Numbered from the stretch's first letter, positions 28,439-36,310 are shown. The stretch: 64,000 bases of DNA from RPQJ01 sp963762315 (GCA_963762315.1 CAVXKO010000004.1:310001-374000), one strand, 5' to 3'. Numbers and translations: made by a program. The notes: generated by a model from the letters alone, not told the origin.

Positions 28439-28461
28439 CCCCTCCAATCGGAGGGGCCTTC
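28434..28461 (-). terminator. Terminator of the ferritin-like gene (possibly bidirectional)
   Basis: A perfect 11-base stem, AAGGCCCCTCC at 28436-28446 with GGAGGGGCCTT at 28451-28461 and a four-base loop AATC. On the minus strand it is followed by a T-rich run (TTTTCGTTTC), so it should end transcription of the minus-strand gene at 28490-29032, whose stop is about 29 bases upstream. Confidence 0.78.
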
Positions 28462-28489
28462 CTGTCTGCCGGCCGACGAGAATGGCTCG

Positions 28490-29032
28490 CTAGACTTCTC
28501 CGTAATTGCGGGTCGGCTGGTCCGGGTCGTAGTCCTCGTCCTCCAGCTCGATCGCAGCCGACGGCGGCAAATTGGCGATGATCTTCACGAGCATTCCTAC
28601 GTGCTCCGTCTCTTCGTCCCGCAGTTCCTCGAACAGCGCCTTGACGTCCGGCTGGGTCACGTGGTCGAGGGCCTCGTCGTAGAACGCCTGCGCCTTCTGT
28701 TCGGAGAACAAGGCCACCTGGTATGCCTTCAGCACGGACATGTTCCAACGCGGCTCACCGACGTCGGGGGCCTCAACGTCGAAGATGTCGTCGAGCGTCA
28801 CTTTGGCCGGCCGGTCGCCAAACAGCGCGAGCCGGCGCTCGGCGATTTCCTCGCAGTGCTTGTTCTCGTTGACGGCCATCGAGCGGAAGACCGCTCCGGC
28901 ATCGTCGACACCACGGCTTCCGAGCGCTTCGGCGAATTCGGTGTAGCGCTTTTTCGCTTCGAGCTCGATCAGGGCGGCGAGATCGAGGGCATCCATCAGC
29001 GTGACCTTGGAGAGATCGAGTCTCGTGGACAT
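28490..29032 (-). CDS. Ferritin-like/rubrerythrin-type diiron protein
   Basis: Four-helix-bundle protein of 180 residues. The iron ligands expected for a ferritin-like fold are visible: Glu in LIELEAKKRYTEFAEAL (helix 1), ExxH in NENKHCEEI (helix 2), Glu in FSEQKAQAFYDEAL (helix 3) and ExxH in DEETEHVGM (helix 4). It lacks a rubredoxin-like CxxC domain, so it is an erythrin-type protein rather than full rubrerythrin. The C terminus is acidic (EDEDYDPDQPTRN). It probably acts in iron or peroxide handling in the cytosol. The start was chosen by homology; the open frame continues upstream without similarity. Confidence 0.82.
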   Translation of the reverse strand: MSTRLDLSKVTLMDALDLAALIELEAKKRYTEFAEALGSRGVDDAGAVFRSMAVNENKHCEEIAERRLALFGDRPAKVTLDDIFDVEAPDVGEPRWNMSVLKAYQVALFSEQKAQAFYDEALDHVTQPDVKALFEELRDEETEHVGMLVKIIANLPPSAAIELEDEDYDPDQPTRNYGEV

Positions 29033-29142
29033 CGGGGTGCCCCGCTGCAGGACAACGCGCCCCATCGCCGGGCGTGAGCCTGTCTGGTGAATCGAACATT
29101 CGACGACCGTTCCTCGCGCAAAGAACGCTAGCACCGTGCCGC

Positions 29143-29910
29143 TTACCGGGTCAATCCGGGGACTTTCCCTTGCCATTGCAGGCAAGTGCAAGGATCGAAA
29201 GCCAACGCAATGGCGACCGTGGCGGAAGAGCTGGGAACTTTCGACGGCCCGGGATGTTCGTTGACCGGGTATCCGCGCGATACGTCGTTGCACGACGCCC
29301 CGGCTCCGTTTGCAGCGCTCGGCCGCGGGCAACAGATCGCCCGCGGCCGCTGCGGCATCACATTCTTCCTGATCTCGAGATCGTTGCGCACGTCCTTCAC
29401 GCCGTCGACGGAGCGCGCAACTTCGCCGGCCCGGGTCTTCATCGTCGTGGAATCGACGAAACCGGTCAGCTGCACCACGCCCTTTTCCGTTCCCACGTTG
29501 ATCTGGTACGCCTTGGTCGTCGGATCGTCCATGAGCTTCGACTTGACCGACGCCGTCAACATGCTGTCATCGACGTCCTGGCCGGCCGTCGCATGCGGCT
29601 TCGTGCTGATGCGAAGGTCGTTGCGGACCTCCTTTACGCCCGTGATCGAGCGCGTGACCTTCGTGGCCTGCTCCTTCTGCCTGGTGTTGTCGACGAAGCC
29701 GCCGAGCTGCACGACGCCGCGATACGTTTCGACGTTGATCTGGCCGGCCTTGGTGACTGGATCGTCGATCAGGGCGACCTTCACCTTGGAGGTCATGACG
29801 CTGTCGTCGAAGACTTCGCCGGCCGACTCCTGCGTGCGTGTGGCGGAACAGGCGCTGGCCACCGCCAGCACTCCCAGGATTGCAGTCAGTTTCAGGAATC
29901 GAGCTTTCAT
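29143..29910 (-). CDS. BON-domain lipoprotein (OsmY-like)
   Basis: Envelope lipoprotein of 255 residues with lipobox AVASAC. Two BON domains are visible: DDSVMTSKVKVALIDDPVTK to VKEVRNDLRI, and DDSMLTASVKSKLMDDPTTK to VKDVRNDLEI. BON domains bind phospholipid membranes, and OsmY-type proteins respond to osmotic or envelope stress. The last 70 or so residues after IRKNVMP are unlike the family, rich in Pro, Ser and Cys (AICCPRPS, FDPCTCLQW), and may come from a shifted or lost stop codon. The true protein may end near residue 186. The gene lies in the envelope-stress region with the phospholipase D and glycine-zipper genes. Confidence 0.82.
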   Translation of the reverse strand: MKARFLKLTAILGVLAVASACSATRTQESAGEVFDDSVMTSKVKVALIDDPVTKAGQINVETYRGVVQLGGFVDNTRQKEQATKVTRSITGVKEVRNDLRISTKPHATAGQDVDDSMLTASVKSKLMDDPTTKAYQINVGTEKGVVQLTGFVDSTTMKTRAGEVARSVDGVKDVRNDLEIRKNVMPQRPRAICCPRPSAANGAGASCNDVSRGYPVNEHPGPSKVPSSSATVAIALAFDPCTCLQWQGKVPGLTR

Positions 29911-30304
29911 GTGTGTTTCCTATCGTGTTGCCGCCGTCGGCGATGTCCGCGCTGCGACGCAGGTGAAAATGTGATCGTTCAACACGGGCCAAGCCTGGCC
30001 TTCGCTGTCAGCCAAAGACTAGCCGACCATCGGCAGCCGGTCTGTTTCCTACCGTACACATCGTGGTCATCCGCTCGTCACGTGATCGGAACGGCCGTGT
30101 CGAAGGGGAATTGCAGCTGGAAATCACCGCCTCATTCGGCAATCCGAGGCGCGGTAGCGTGCCCGATTGATGTTCGGCAACGCACAGACCGCGTCGGCGG
30201 TAGCGACGATCCTGCCTGCGAGCATTCGACGCCTCATCCCCCGGTCGGGTGCTCGCCCAGCGGTCCGGTGACGTCTACGTTTCCGGGCCGCTTTTTTTTC
30301 CTGG
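29911..30304. other. Intergenic region with an orphan plus-strand terminator
   Basis: This 394-base stretch separates two minus-strand genes. I see no convincing protein gene; a 33-codon plus-strand frame at 30170-30271 has no ribosome site. The only clear signal is the plus-strand terminator at 30259-30299. The promoter of the BON-domain gene should be at the left end. Confidence 0.6.
30259..30299 (+). terminator. Orphan intrinsic terminator on the plus strand
   Basis: AGCGGTCCGG (30259-30268) pairs with CCGGGCCGCT (30283-30292) with one G-U pair, and eight T follow (30292-30299). This is a strong terminator on the plus strand, yet the nearest genes on both sides are on the minus strand. 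It suggests an unannotated plus-strand transcript, perhaps a small RNA, starting within 29911-30258. Confidence 0.65.
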
Positions 30305-31690
30305 TTACAACCAGTACTCCCAGAGGCGGGCGAACTGCTCCTTGAGCCGCACCGCGATCGAACGGTGTCTCCACTGCTCCAGCGTAATCTGTCTGGACTG
30401 CGTTACGTCGCGCTTGAAGGCTGCGCGCATTTCGTCGCCGAACTCCGTTCCCAAGATGACGGCGTTGACCTCCTGGTTGTGGAGGAAGCTGCGCCAGTCG
30501 AGGTTGGTCGAGCCCACCGTGGACCAGACGCCGTCGATCACCGCGGTCTTTGAGTGCATCAATGCGCCGTGACGCTCGAAGATGATCACGCCGTCCTGCA
30601 ACAACTGGTCGTAGTAGGAGCGCCCGGCGTGGAACACCAGCGCCGAATCGGTGCTGCCGGGCACCACGATTCGAACGTCGACGCCCCGTGCGGCCGCCGC
30701 CTTGAGCGCGGCCAGCAACTGCGGGTCCGGCACGAAGTAGGCGTTGGTGAGCCAGACCTCGGTCTCGGCGCTGTTGATCGCGGAGAGCAGGGTCACGTAG
30801 ATCAGGCTGAACGCATCGTCGGGCGAGCTGCCGATCGCACGGACCACCTCGTGACCCTGGGGTTGCAGCGGCGGAAGAAAGTTGCGCGGCGACACCGGCT
30901 CGCCCTTCTGAGCTTGCCAGGTTTCCAGGAACAGTTTCTGGAACTCCGCAACCACCGGGCCTTCGATCTGCAGATCGGTGTCCCGCCACGGCAATTTCCC
31001 GTCCACGCTGGACCGCGACGGCCGGCGGGACGAACCGGCCGAGTACACGCTGCTGATGTTGATACCACCGAGGAACACCGTCTGGCCATCGACGATCAGG
31101 AGCTTGCGGTGATCGCGCTGGTTCACGTCCCAACCGGCCTTGGCCGTGGCCGGATTGACCGGATTGAATTCCAGCGTGCGAATGCCGCTCTCGCGCAAGC
31201 GCTGGAAGAACTCTGCCGGTGTGCCGAGTGTGCCCACGCTGTCGTAGATCAGGTTGACCTGCACGCCTTGGCCCTGCTTATCGATCAGGGCATTGGCGAA
31301 ACGCCTGCCGACATCGTCATCCTCGAGAATGTAGGTCTCCATGTTGATGTGATCACGCGCCGCCAGGATGGCTGCGAACATCGCCCGATAGGTGTCCGGG
31401 CCGTCCTGGAGCAGCCGAACCCGATTGCCGGTCAGCAGAGGGCTGTCGGACACCGACTGCTCGAGCGCGAGGTGCCGATCGAAGATATTGGTGTCTTCGG
31501 CTCCGCGCTCGAGTCCCTGCAGGACCGCGCGGCTGCGCGCGGGCGAGAGAGGCCCCTGCGCGTTCTCGACCTGCGTCGGCGCGGTTGCAGGCGCCATGTC
31601 CGGCACGATCCGGGGCAGGGAGCTGCAGGCTGCCAGCAGCATCAGGCTCGACGCCACGAGGCCGCGCGTGCACCTGATCGGACTTCCCAT
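30305..31690 (-). CDS. Phospholipase D/cardiolipin synthase-like lipoprotein
   Basis: Envelope phospholipase D superfamily enzyme of 461 residues. The N terminus carries a lipoprotein signal (LMLLAACSS). Two HKD motifs are present: NQRDHRKLLIVDGQTVFLGG (about residues 193-212) and LMHSKTAVIDGVWSTVGSTN (about residues 373-392), as in cardiolipin synthases ClsB/ClsC. The lipobox and lack of N-terminal transmembrane helices suggest it faces the periplasm like ClsC/YmdC. It probably makes cardiolipin or remodels phospholipid under stress. No MdoC/YmdB-like partner is adjacent. Confidence 0.88.
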   Translation of the reverse strand: MGSPIRCTRGLVASSLMLLAACSSLPRIVPDMAPATAPTQVENAQGPLSPARSRAVLQGLERGAEDTNIFDRHLALEQSVSDSPLLTGNRVRLLQDGPDTYRAMFAAILAARDHINMETYILEDDDVGRRFANALIDKQGQGVQVNLIYDSVGTLGTPAEFFQRLRESGIRTLEFNPVNPATAKAGWDVNQRDHRKLLIVDGQTVFLGGINISSVYSAGSSRRPSRSSVDGKLPWRDTDLQIEGPVVAEFQKLFLETWQAQKGEPVSPRNFLPPLQPQGHEVVRAIGSSPDDAFSLIYVTLLSAINSAETEVWLTNAYFVPDPQLLAALKAAAARGVDVRIVVPGSTDSALVFHAGRSYYDQLLQDGVIIFERHGALMHSKTAVIDGVWSTVGSTNLDWRSFLHNQEVNAVILGTEFGDEMRAAFKRDVTQSRQITLEQWRHRSIAVRLKEQFARLWEYWL

Positions 31691-31895
31691 GCGAGCACGA
31701 TGGCCTACCGCGCCGGACGGGTCCGTACGCTAAAGCACACAGGGAAACCCGCCGAGGTTGGCTCGTTGGCAGCGCGCTCGGTGCGCTACCGAACAGTTTC
31801 CGCCATCAGGTCGCGTACTCTCGTATCCAACGACCGGACGTGATCCTTTGCGGGAATTCGCCGCGCGACGGGTTGGGTCGAGTGGAGAATTCAGT

Positions 31896-32438
31896 ATGAA
31901 CAAGTCACTCATCACCGGCCTCGTGGTCGGCGCCATTGCAGTCACCGCGGCAGGCGCGTTCGCCGGTTACCAGGCCATGGACGATCGAGGTTCCGCCAAA
32001 GTGCTCAACGTTGAGCCATTGACCAAGACGGTCCGTACGGCCCGCCAGGTCTGCTCCGACGAACTCGTTTCGCACAAAGCGCCTACGAACGACCCGAAGC
32101 GCGTCACAGGCGCCGTCCTCGGTGCGGTGGCCGGCGGAGTCCTCGGCAACCAGATCGGCGACGGAAATGGCCAGACGGTGGCGACCGTCGCAGGTGCTGC
32201 AGCGGGCGGCTACGCCGGCAGCAAGATCCAGAAGCACATGCAGGACGACAAGACGACCCAGACGATCGAAAAGCGCTGCCGTACGGTCTACGACTCCGCC
32301 GAGAAGTCTGCCGGCTACGAAGTGCGCTATCGCCTCGCGGGCCAGGAAGGCACCGTCAAGATGGACCACGATCCGGGCCGAACCATACCGGTCGAGAGCG
32401 GCCGACTGGTGCTTGCCGCGGTCGATGCCCGCCGCTGA
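31896..32438 (+). CDS. Glycine-zipper 2TM domain protein
   Basis: Exported or membrane protein of 180 residues. The N-terminal hydrophobic segment (MNKSLITGLVVGAIAVTAAG) is a signal or anchor. Residues about 70-108 form a glycine zipper, VTGAVLGAVAGGVLGNQIGD followed by VATVAGAAAGGYAGSKIQ, which inserts as a helical hairpin. The C-terminal soluble domain (YEVRYRLAGQEGTVKMDHDP) resembles YMGG/SlyB-type outer-membrane proteins. GGAG at -7 supports the start. SlyB-like proteins stabilise the outer membrane under stress, which fits the surrounding genes. It is followed by the 48-residue membrane peptide 39 bases later, probably in one transcript. Confidence 0.83.
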   Translation: MNKSLITGLVVGAIAVTAAGAFAGYQAMDDRGSAKVLNVEPLTKTVRTARQVCSDELVSHKAPTNDPKRVTGAVLGAVAGGVLGNQIGDGNGQTVATVAGAAAGGYAGSKIQKHMQDDKTTQTIEKRCRTVYDSAEKSAGYEVRYRLAGQEGTVKMDHDPGRTIPVESGRLVLAAVDARR

Positions 32439-32477
32439 TCGCTCCGAACGCCGACTGATGTCGAAAGGAGAAAACAG

Positions 32478-32624
32478 ATGCTGTGGACAATTGCAGTCGT
32501 TCTGATCGTGCTCTGGCTGCTGGGACTGGTCAGCTCCTACACCATGGGCGGATTCATTCACATCCTCCTGGTTCTCGCGATCGTCGTGGTCCTGTTCAAC
32601 GTGATCCAGGGCAGGCGCGCGTAA
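32478..32624 (+). CDS. lmo0937-family small membrane protein
   Basis: Peptide of 48 residues, MLWTIAVVLIVLWLLGLVSS followed by YTMGGFIHILLVLAIVVVLF and ending NVIQGRRA. Two hydrophobic helices are separated by a short turn at Thr-Met-Gly-Gly, the pattern of lmo0937/DUF5670 peptides that often occur next to stress genes in Proteobacteria. AAAGGAG lies 7-13 bases upstream of the ATG, a strong ribosome site. It sits in the inner membrane and its role is unknown. Confidence 0.85.
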   Translation: MLWTIAVVLIVLWLLGLVSSYTMGGFIHILLVLAIVVVLFNVIQGRRA

Positions 32625-32938
32625 CGGTTGGAACATGTCGTCGCCCTGCCGGACCACCGGCAGGGCGGTTCGGTGGGAGCGAACCTGGATGCAGGCAAGA
32701 CAGCAGCGATCGTGCTGATCCCAGCCGGCGTCCTCGGGTTTATCGACGGTGGCTGGCGTTTCTTCCACGGCCAACGTCGCCGTGCATACGTGTTCTCGCA
32801 ATGTACGTTGACGCACCGAACGTTGCGCCACTTGCCTCTAGGCTACACAGGTACCAAGTGCGACCCACCGGGTCGCGTTACCTTCGCGGACGGCCAGGAC
32901 TATCCGCGCGGCAATCTCCCACCTCCAGAGGATTCCCC
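32625..32938. other. Intergenic region with one perfect hairpin
   Basis: This 314-base gap holds a perfect 10-base stem, CGCCCTGCCG (32642-32651) with CGGCAGGGCG (32658-32667), just after the small membrane protein gene. It probably helps end that transcript although no T-run follows. The rest has no gene I can support; the promoter of the collagen-like lipoprotein should lie near its right end. Confidence 0.5.
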
Positions 32939-33259
32939 ATGAACCGTTCGATACTGATGCTTGCGCTGGTCGCAGCGCTGGGCCTGAGTGCTTGTGAGCG
33001 ACAGCCCACCGTCGTCACCGTTCCCGCTGCGCCTGCCGAGGCCGGCCCCGCCGGTCCGCAGGGCGAACCGGGTGTTCAGGGCAATACCGGCAATACCGGA
33101 TATACCGGCCAGACCGGTGCGCAGGGCGATACGGGTTACACCGGCCAAACGGGCGAGGCCGGCCAGGCAGGCGAGACTGGCCAGGCAGGTGAAACCGGCA
33201 AGACCGGCCCCGGAACCACGGTGATCGTCCAGCCTTCGCCTCCGCCGAAGACGAATTGA
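32939..33259 (+). CDS. Collagen-like repeat lipoprotein
   Basis: Surface or periplasmic lipoprotein of 106 residues. Lipobox LGLSACERQ places the lipidated Cys near residue 19. After a short Val/Pro/Ala linker, residues 36-92 are uninterrupted Gly-X-Y triplets (GPAGPQGEPGVQGNTGNTG and then GQTG, GEAG, GETG units), about 19 triplets, able to form a collagen-like triple helix. Thr in the Y position is frequent, as in bacterial collagens without hydroxyproline. The C terminus (TTVIVQPSPPPKTN) is Pro-rich. The small gene size suggests an outer-membrane-tethered trimeric stalk. RBS-like CCAGAGGA precedes the ATG. Confidence 0.82.
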   Translation: MNRSILMLALVAALGLSACERQPTVVTVPAAPAEAGPAGPQGEPGVQGNTGNTGYTGQTGAQGDTGYTGQTGEAGQAGETGQAGETGKTGPGTTVIVQPSPPPKTN

Positions 33260-33314
33260 GCAGTCCCAGGCCCGGGAACGCCTCCGGGCCACTTGTGCTC
33301 AAAGGAGATCGAAT

Positions 33315-33515
33315 ATGCACCAGCTCAAAGACCTGATAAGTCGGGACGTCAAGGTCATCAGCCCGGAGATGACTATCAACGAAGCTGCGCGGACCATGCG
33401 CGACGGCGACTTCGGGATGCTGCCCGTCGGCGAAAACGACCGCGATTTCGCGGTCGACGGCTCCGAGATGCAGCCGGCGGCGGAAGCGCTTGCAAAGATA
33501 TCGGCACCGTCTTGA
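33315..33515 (+). pseudogene. Truncated CBS-domain protein remnant
   Basis: A 66-codon frame starts MHQLKDLISRDVKVISPEMT, continues INEAARTMRDGDFGMLPVGE, and matches the first half of a CBS-pair protein. After GENDR the expected beta-strand and TDRDI core are missing: the text jumps to DFAVDGSEMQPAAEALAKI and stops, while normal members carry two CBS repeats in about 140 residues. AAAGGAG lies upstream of the ATG, so it may still be translated. It looks like the remnant of a deletion between repeated DR/D-containing segments. Such CBS proteins usually belong to stress regions. Confidence 0.6.
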
Positions 33516-33589
33516 CGATATCGAAGGCGACCTCGGGGCGTGCGAAGTCGTCGAAGTCCCATCGAAAGGCGGGACGCGATGAGGACGGC

Positions 33590-34204
33590 GTGTTGCCTCG
33601 CACGCTGAAGGCGCGTAGCCGTGCCACCGACACCACGCTGCAGCGGCACGCATCCTTCTTCGATGACGACGGCGATCGCGGCGTCGGCGTCGGGCAGTGC
33701 ACACGCGGTCTGAAGGCCATCGGCCTGCCGAACGGCTTGGCCGAGGTCGCCGCGCTCGCCATCGTCGCGGGCTTGAGCGTGCAAACGAGTGGCTCGCTGT
33801 TGGCAATGAACGTCGACGTCGATAAGGTCCAGAAGGGCAAGCACGATGGCGACACGGGAATCCTGGACAAGCAAGGCCGGTTCGACGCCAGGCGCTTCGA
33901 GAAGACATTCGGTGCGCGTTCCATCGTCGACCGCAATGGCGACAAGGCGTTCACCGCGACCGAACTCACCAGGATGATCAGCGCGAACCGCGAGTCGCTC
34001 GCCGGCTATGTGGCAGCGACAGCGGAGTGGCTGCTGCTGCTGGCGCTGGCGGCTGACACCAAGGCCGTCGAGGGTGGCCGGACGGTGCCCGCCTTGAGCG
34101 TGACCAGAATCAAGTCGTTCTACGACGGCACGCTCTTCTACGAGCTGGCGAGAGCGCGCGCCAAGGACAGCCGACGCAGGCCGCGCGCGCTCAGTTCGAC
34201 TTGA
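33590..34204 (+). CDS. Caleosin-like protein (putative heme peroxygenase family)
   Basis: Protein of 204 residues that follows the caleosin/peroxygenase plan. TLQRHASFFDDDGDRGVGVG (residues 16-35) corresponds to the N-terminal His plus EF-hand; a hydrophobic stretch (VAALAIVAGLSV) sits in the middle; NVDVDKVQKGKHDGDTGILD with GRFDARRFEKTF matches the KAKHGSDTG-xx-D-xxGR block; DRNGDKAFTATELTRMISAN resembles the second calcium-loop region; and FYDGTLFYELA matches the C-terminal FDGSLF. The two His that ligate heme in plant peroxygenases have counterparts here. EF-hand 1 is degenerate (Gln at position 12). The GTG start has AGGA six bases upstream. A longer frame from 33293 overlaps the CBS remnant. 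Confidence 0.62.
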   Translation: MLPRTLKARSRATDTTLQRHASFFDDDGDRGVGVGQCTRGLKAIGLPNGLAEVAALAIVAGLSVQTSGSLLAMNVDVDKVQKGKHDGDTGILDKQGRFDARRFEKTFGARSIVDRNGDKAFTATELTRMISANRESLAGYVAATAEWLLLLALAADTKAVEGGRTVPALSVTRIKSFYDGTLFYELARARAKDSRRRPRALSST

Positions 34205-34331
34205 CTCGTTGCGCGAGCGGGGACTACGGTGTGGCTCGACGACGGGCGTCCATGACGACGATAAGTGACGCCGGCGGCAGCAATCGACGCTCCGCATTGC
34301 CCGAAAATTTCAAGAATCTGGGGAGAATCAC

Positions 34332-34745
34332 ATGCAGCACACGTCAGTGACAGTCTTGGTCGGTTTGATGCTGGCAACATTTGGCGCGACGGCGAGCGCC
34401 GACGACACGGCCGATCTCATTGCGCAGGACATGGCGTGGGGCGCCGCCGGCACCAAGGGCGACACGAACGCCGCAGCGAAACTGCTCGCCGACAATCTGG
34501 TCGCGGTGAGCGCACAGGGTGTGACCGACAAGAAGGGTGAGCTGGCCGCGAGCGAGCCTGCCCCGGCCGGCACGCGCTATGAGCCGACCGACTACAAGGT
34601 GATGTTCCTCGACAAAGAGACGGCGATCATGACGCACGGCACGAAAGGCGAGGACGCCCACTACAGCCTGCATGTGTGGTCGAAGAAGGGCGGCCAGTGG
34701 AAGGTCGTCGCGACGTCCACGACTCCGATCGAGACCAAGAAATAG
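34332..34745 (+). CDS. Exported SnoaL/DUF4440-like (NTF2-fold) protein
   Basis: Periplasmic protein of 137 residues with a signal peptide ending at ATASA-DDT. The mature part reads like an NTF2-fold domain: LIAQDMAWGAAGTKGDTNAA, then LADNLVAVSAQG, YKVMFLDKETAIMTH, and the closing HYSLHVWSKKGGQWKVVATS, which is the typical last strand pair of DUF4440/SnoaL proteins. These domains bind small ligands and some are enzymes, but no function is clear here. GGGGAGA precedes the ATG by six bases. It lies between the caleosin-like gene and a broken porin-like gene. Confidence 0.8.
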   Translation: MQHTSVTVLVGLMLATFGATASADDTADLIAQDMAWGAAGTKGDTNAAAKLLADNLVAVSAQGVTDKKGELAASEPAPAGTRYEPTDYKVMFLDKETAIMTHGTKGEDAHYSLHVWSKKGGQWKVVATSTTPIETKK

Positions 34746-34918
34746 GTCGGCCGCGTCGATTGCAGCGGCGGATGCGATGAGTCTTGCCCCGGCGCCACGC
34801 CTGGGTTTCTGCGTCGGTCTGAAACAAAAAAGATCGGCATCGGGCGGGCACATGAGCGCGTTTCGAAATCACCTGCCCCAGGTGGACGGGACCTCATTCT
34901 ACGCAGCGTGACTCCGCG

Positions 34919-35599
34919 ATGATGGCGCGCTTTTTCATCGCGCGCTCATGCTCAGTCCACGTCGGACCCGTGGCAATGGCGTGCCACGGTCTATCCGTGG
35001 CTCCCGAGCGTGTGCGACGAATCTCGTTTCCGCCGAGCGGCGGCGGGCCTGCGATCGACGTCGCCGGCGACGCAATTCTCGACAGCCTCAATTTCGCCTT
35101 CATGCTTGGCCAGATCAAATTGCCCGCGTCGGTCGATGCCGATCTCGGTCTCGACATCACCGGCTGGCTGTGGACGGTGGAGTGAAGTTACGAGTTGGTG
35201 CAGCAGGAAGAGTTTTCGATGAACGTGCTCACCGGCGCCAGGATGCAGGACCTCCAGGAAGACCTGCGCTGGAAGTTCAACGGCGACATCTCGTCATTGC
35301 CTCTGCCGGGACGATCGGGTTCCAGTCGCGCCAAGGACACGCAACGGGATGCGATCGTCGGCGTGAAAGGGCGTGCAACTTTCGGCCGCGAGTACAGCTG
35401 GTACGTTCCCTATTACCTCGACGTCCGTGCGGGCGAATCGAACTTCACGTGGCAGGCAATGGCCGGTCCTGGATACAGCTTCGTGTCAGTCGACGTGACG
35501 GGTGTCTGGCGCTACCTCGACTACGATCTGGGCGACAACACGCCAATCAAGTCGATCAACTTCAACGGGCCGGCGTTGGGCGTCACGTTCCGCTTCTAG
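34919..35599 (+). pseudogene. Decayed outer-membrane beta-barrel protein gene
   Basis: Pieces of one outer-membrane protein can be traced. A signal-peptide end and first strands (AHAQSTSDPWQWRATVYPWL) are in the frame of 34944. PPSGGGPAIDVAGDAILDSL with NFAFM then continues in the frame of 34919. After that about 20 codons expected between the first hairpin and LPASVDADLGLDITGWLWTV appear deleted. A TGA at 35183-35185 interrupts the frame before SYELVQQEEFSMNVLTGARM, and the rest, including SLPLPGRSGSS, YVPYYLDV and the C-terminal GPALGVTFRF, is intact to 35599. With a frameshift, a deletion and an in-frame stop together, real decay is more likely than sequencing error. Confidence 0.66.
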
Positions 35600-35656
35600 C
35601 CGCGAGCGTCCACGCCCGCAGGGCGGCGCCTCGCGCGCCTGCGTCTGTGGCGTCAA

Positions 35657-36310
35657 TCAAGCCAGCCAGCGCTGGAACCACCGCAACGCCAGGGTCGCCG
35701 CCTGTTCGAGCGTGCCCGGTTCTTCGAACAGATGGGTGGCGCCCGGAACGACCTCGAGCCGTGCCTCGCATTGAAGCAGTCGCAGCGCCTGTTCGTTCAG
35801 CTCGAGGACGACGGAATCCTCCGAGCCGACGATGAGCAGCGTGGGCGCAGTCACACGCGGCAGGGCAGCCCCTGCGAGGTCCGGGCGCCCGCCCCTCGAC
35901 ACGATGGCGTGCACTTCGCATTCGACACTCGCCGCAAGCGCCGCCGCGGCGCCCGTGCTCGCGCCGAAGTAGCCTAGCTTCAGGTTGGCAGCCCAATCCT
36001 GGCTGCCGAGCCAGCGAGTCGCGCCGGCCAGGCGCCGCGTGAGCAATTCGATGTCGAATCGCAGGCTCGCATTGCGCCGGTCACGCACTTCTTCCTCGGC
36101 AGTGAGCAGGTCGAAGAGAAGGGTGCCGAGCCCGCCGGCCACGAGATGGTTGGCGACGAAGACATTGCGCGTGCTGAACCGGCTGCTGCCGCTGCCGTGG
36201 GCGAACAGTACGATGCCACGCGCGTCGCGGGGCAGCACGACCTCACCCTGCAGCTGTGTGCCGGCGGAATCGATGCTTGCCGCAAATGACAGGGATCCCG
36301 ATTTCCTCAT
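35657..36310 (-). CDS. Alpha/beta hydrolase, dienelactone-hydrolase-like
   Basis: Cytosolic hydrolase of 217 residues. The oxyanion region IVLFAHGSGSSRFSTRN, nucleophile elbow GYFGASTGAAAAL (Ser near residue 117), acidic residue in LLIVGSEDSVV and His in VPGATHLFEEPG mark a standard triad, close to proteins annotated as dienelactone hydrolase or phosphoribosyltransferase-linked hydrolases. The substrate is unknown. Its ATG overlaps the stop of the metallo-beta-lactamase-fold gene upstream (ATGA), so it is the last gene of a four-gene operon that includes the dikinase-like and DUF47 genes. Confidence 0.82.
   Translation of the reverse strand: MRKSGSLSFAASIDSAGTQLQGEVVLPRDARGIVLFAHGSGSSRFSTRNVFVANHLVAGGLGTLLFDLLTAEEEVRDRRNASLRFDIELLTRRLAGATRWLGSQDWAANLKLGYFGASTGAAAALAASVECEVHAIVSRGGRPDLAGAALPRVTAPTLLIVGSEDSVVLELNEQALRLLQCEARLEVVPGATHLFEEPGTLEQAATLALRWFQRWLA

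Noticed and set aside
30170..30271. A 33-codon plus-strand frame ending just before the orphan terminator.
   Set aside because: No Shine-Dalgarno sequence and no recognisable peptide features; a small RNA explains the terminator better.
33293..33589. An N-terminal extension of the caleosin-like protein from an upstream start.
   Set aside because: The extension overlaps the CBS remnant, is Arg-rich and unlike caleosins; the GTG at 33590 has a better ribosome site and gives a normal family length.
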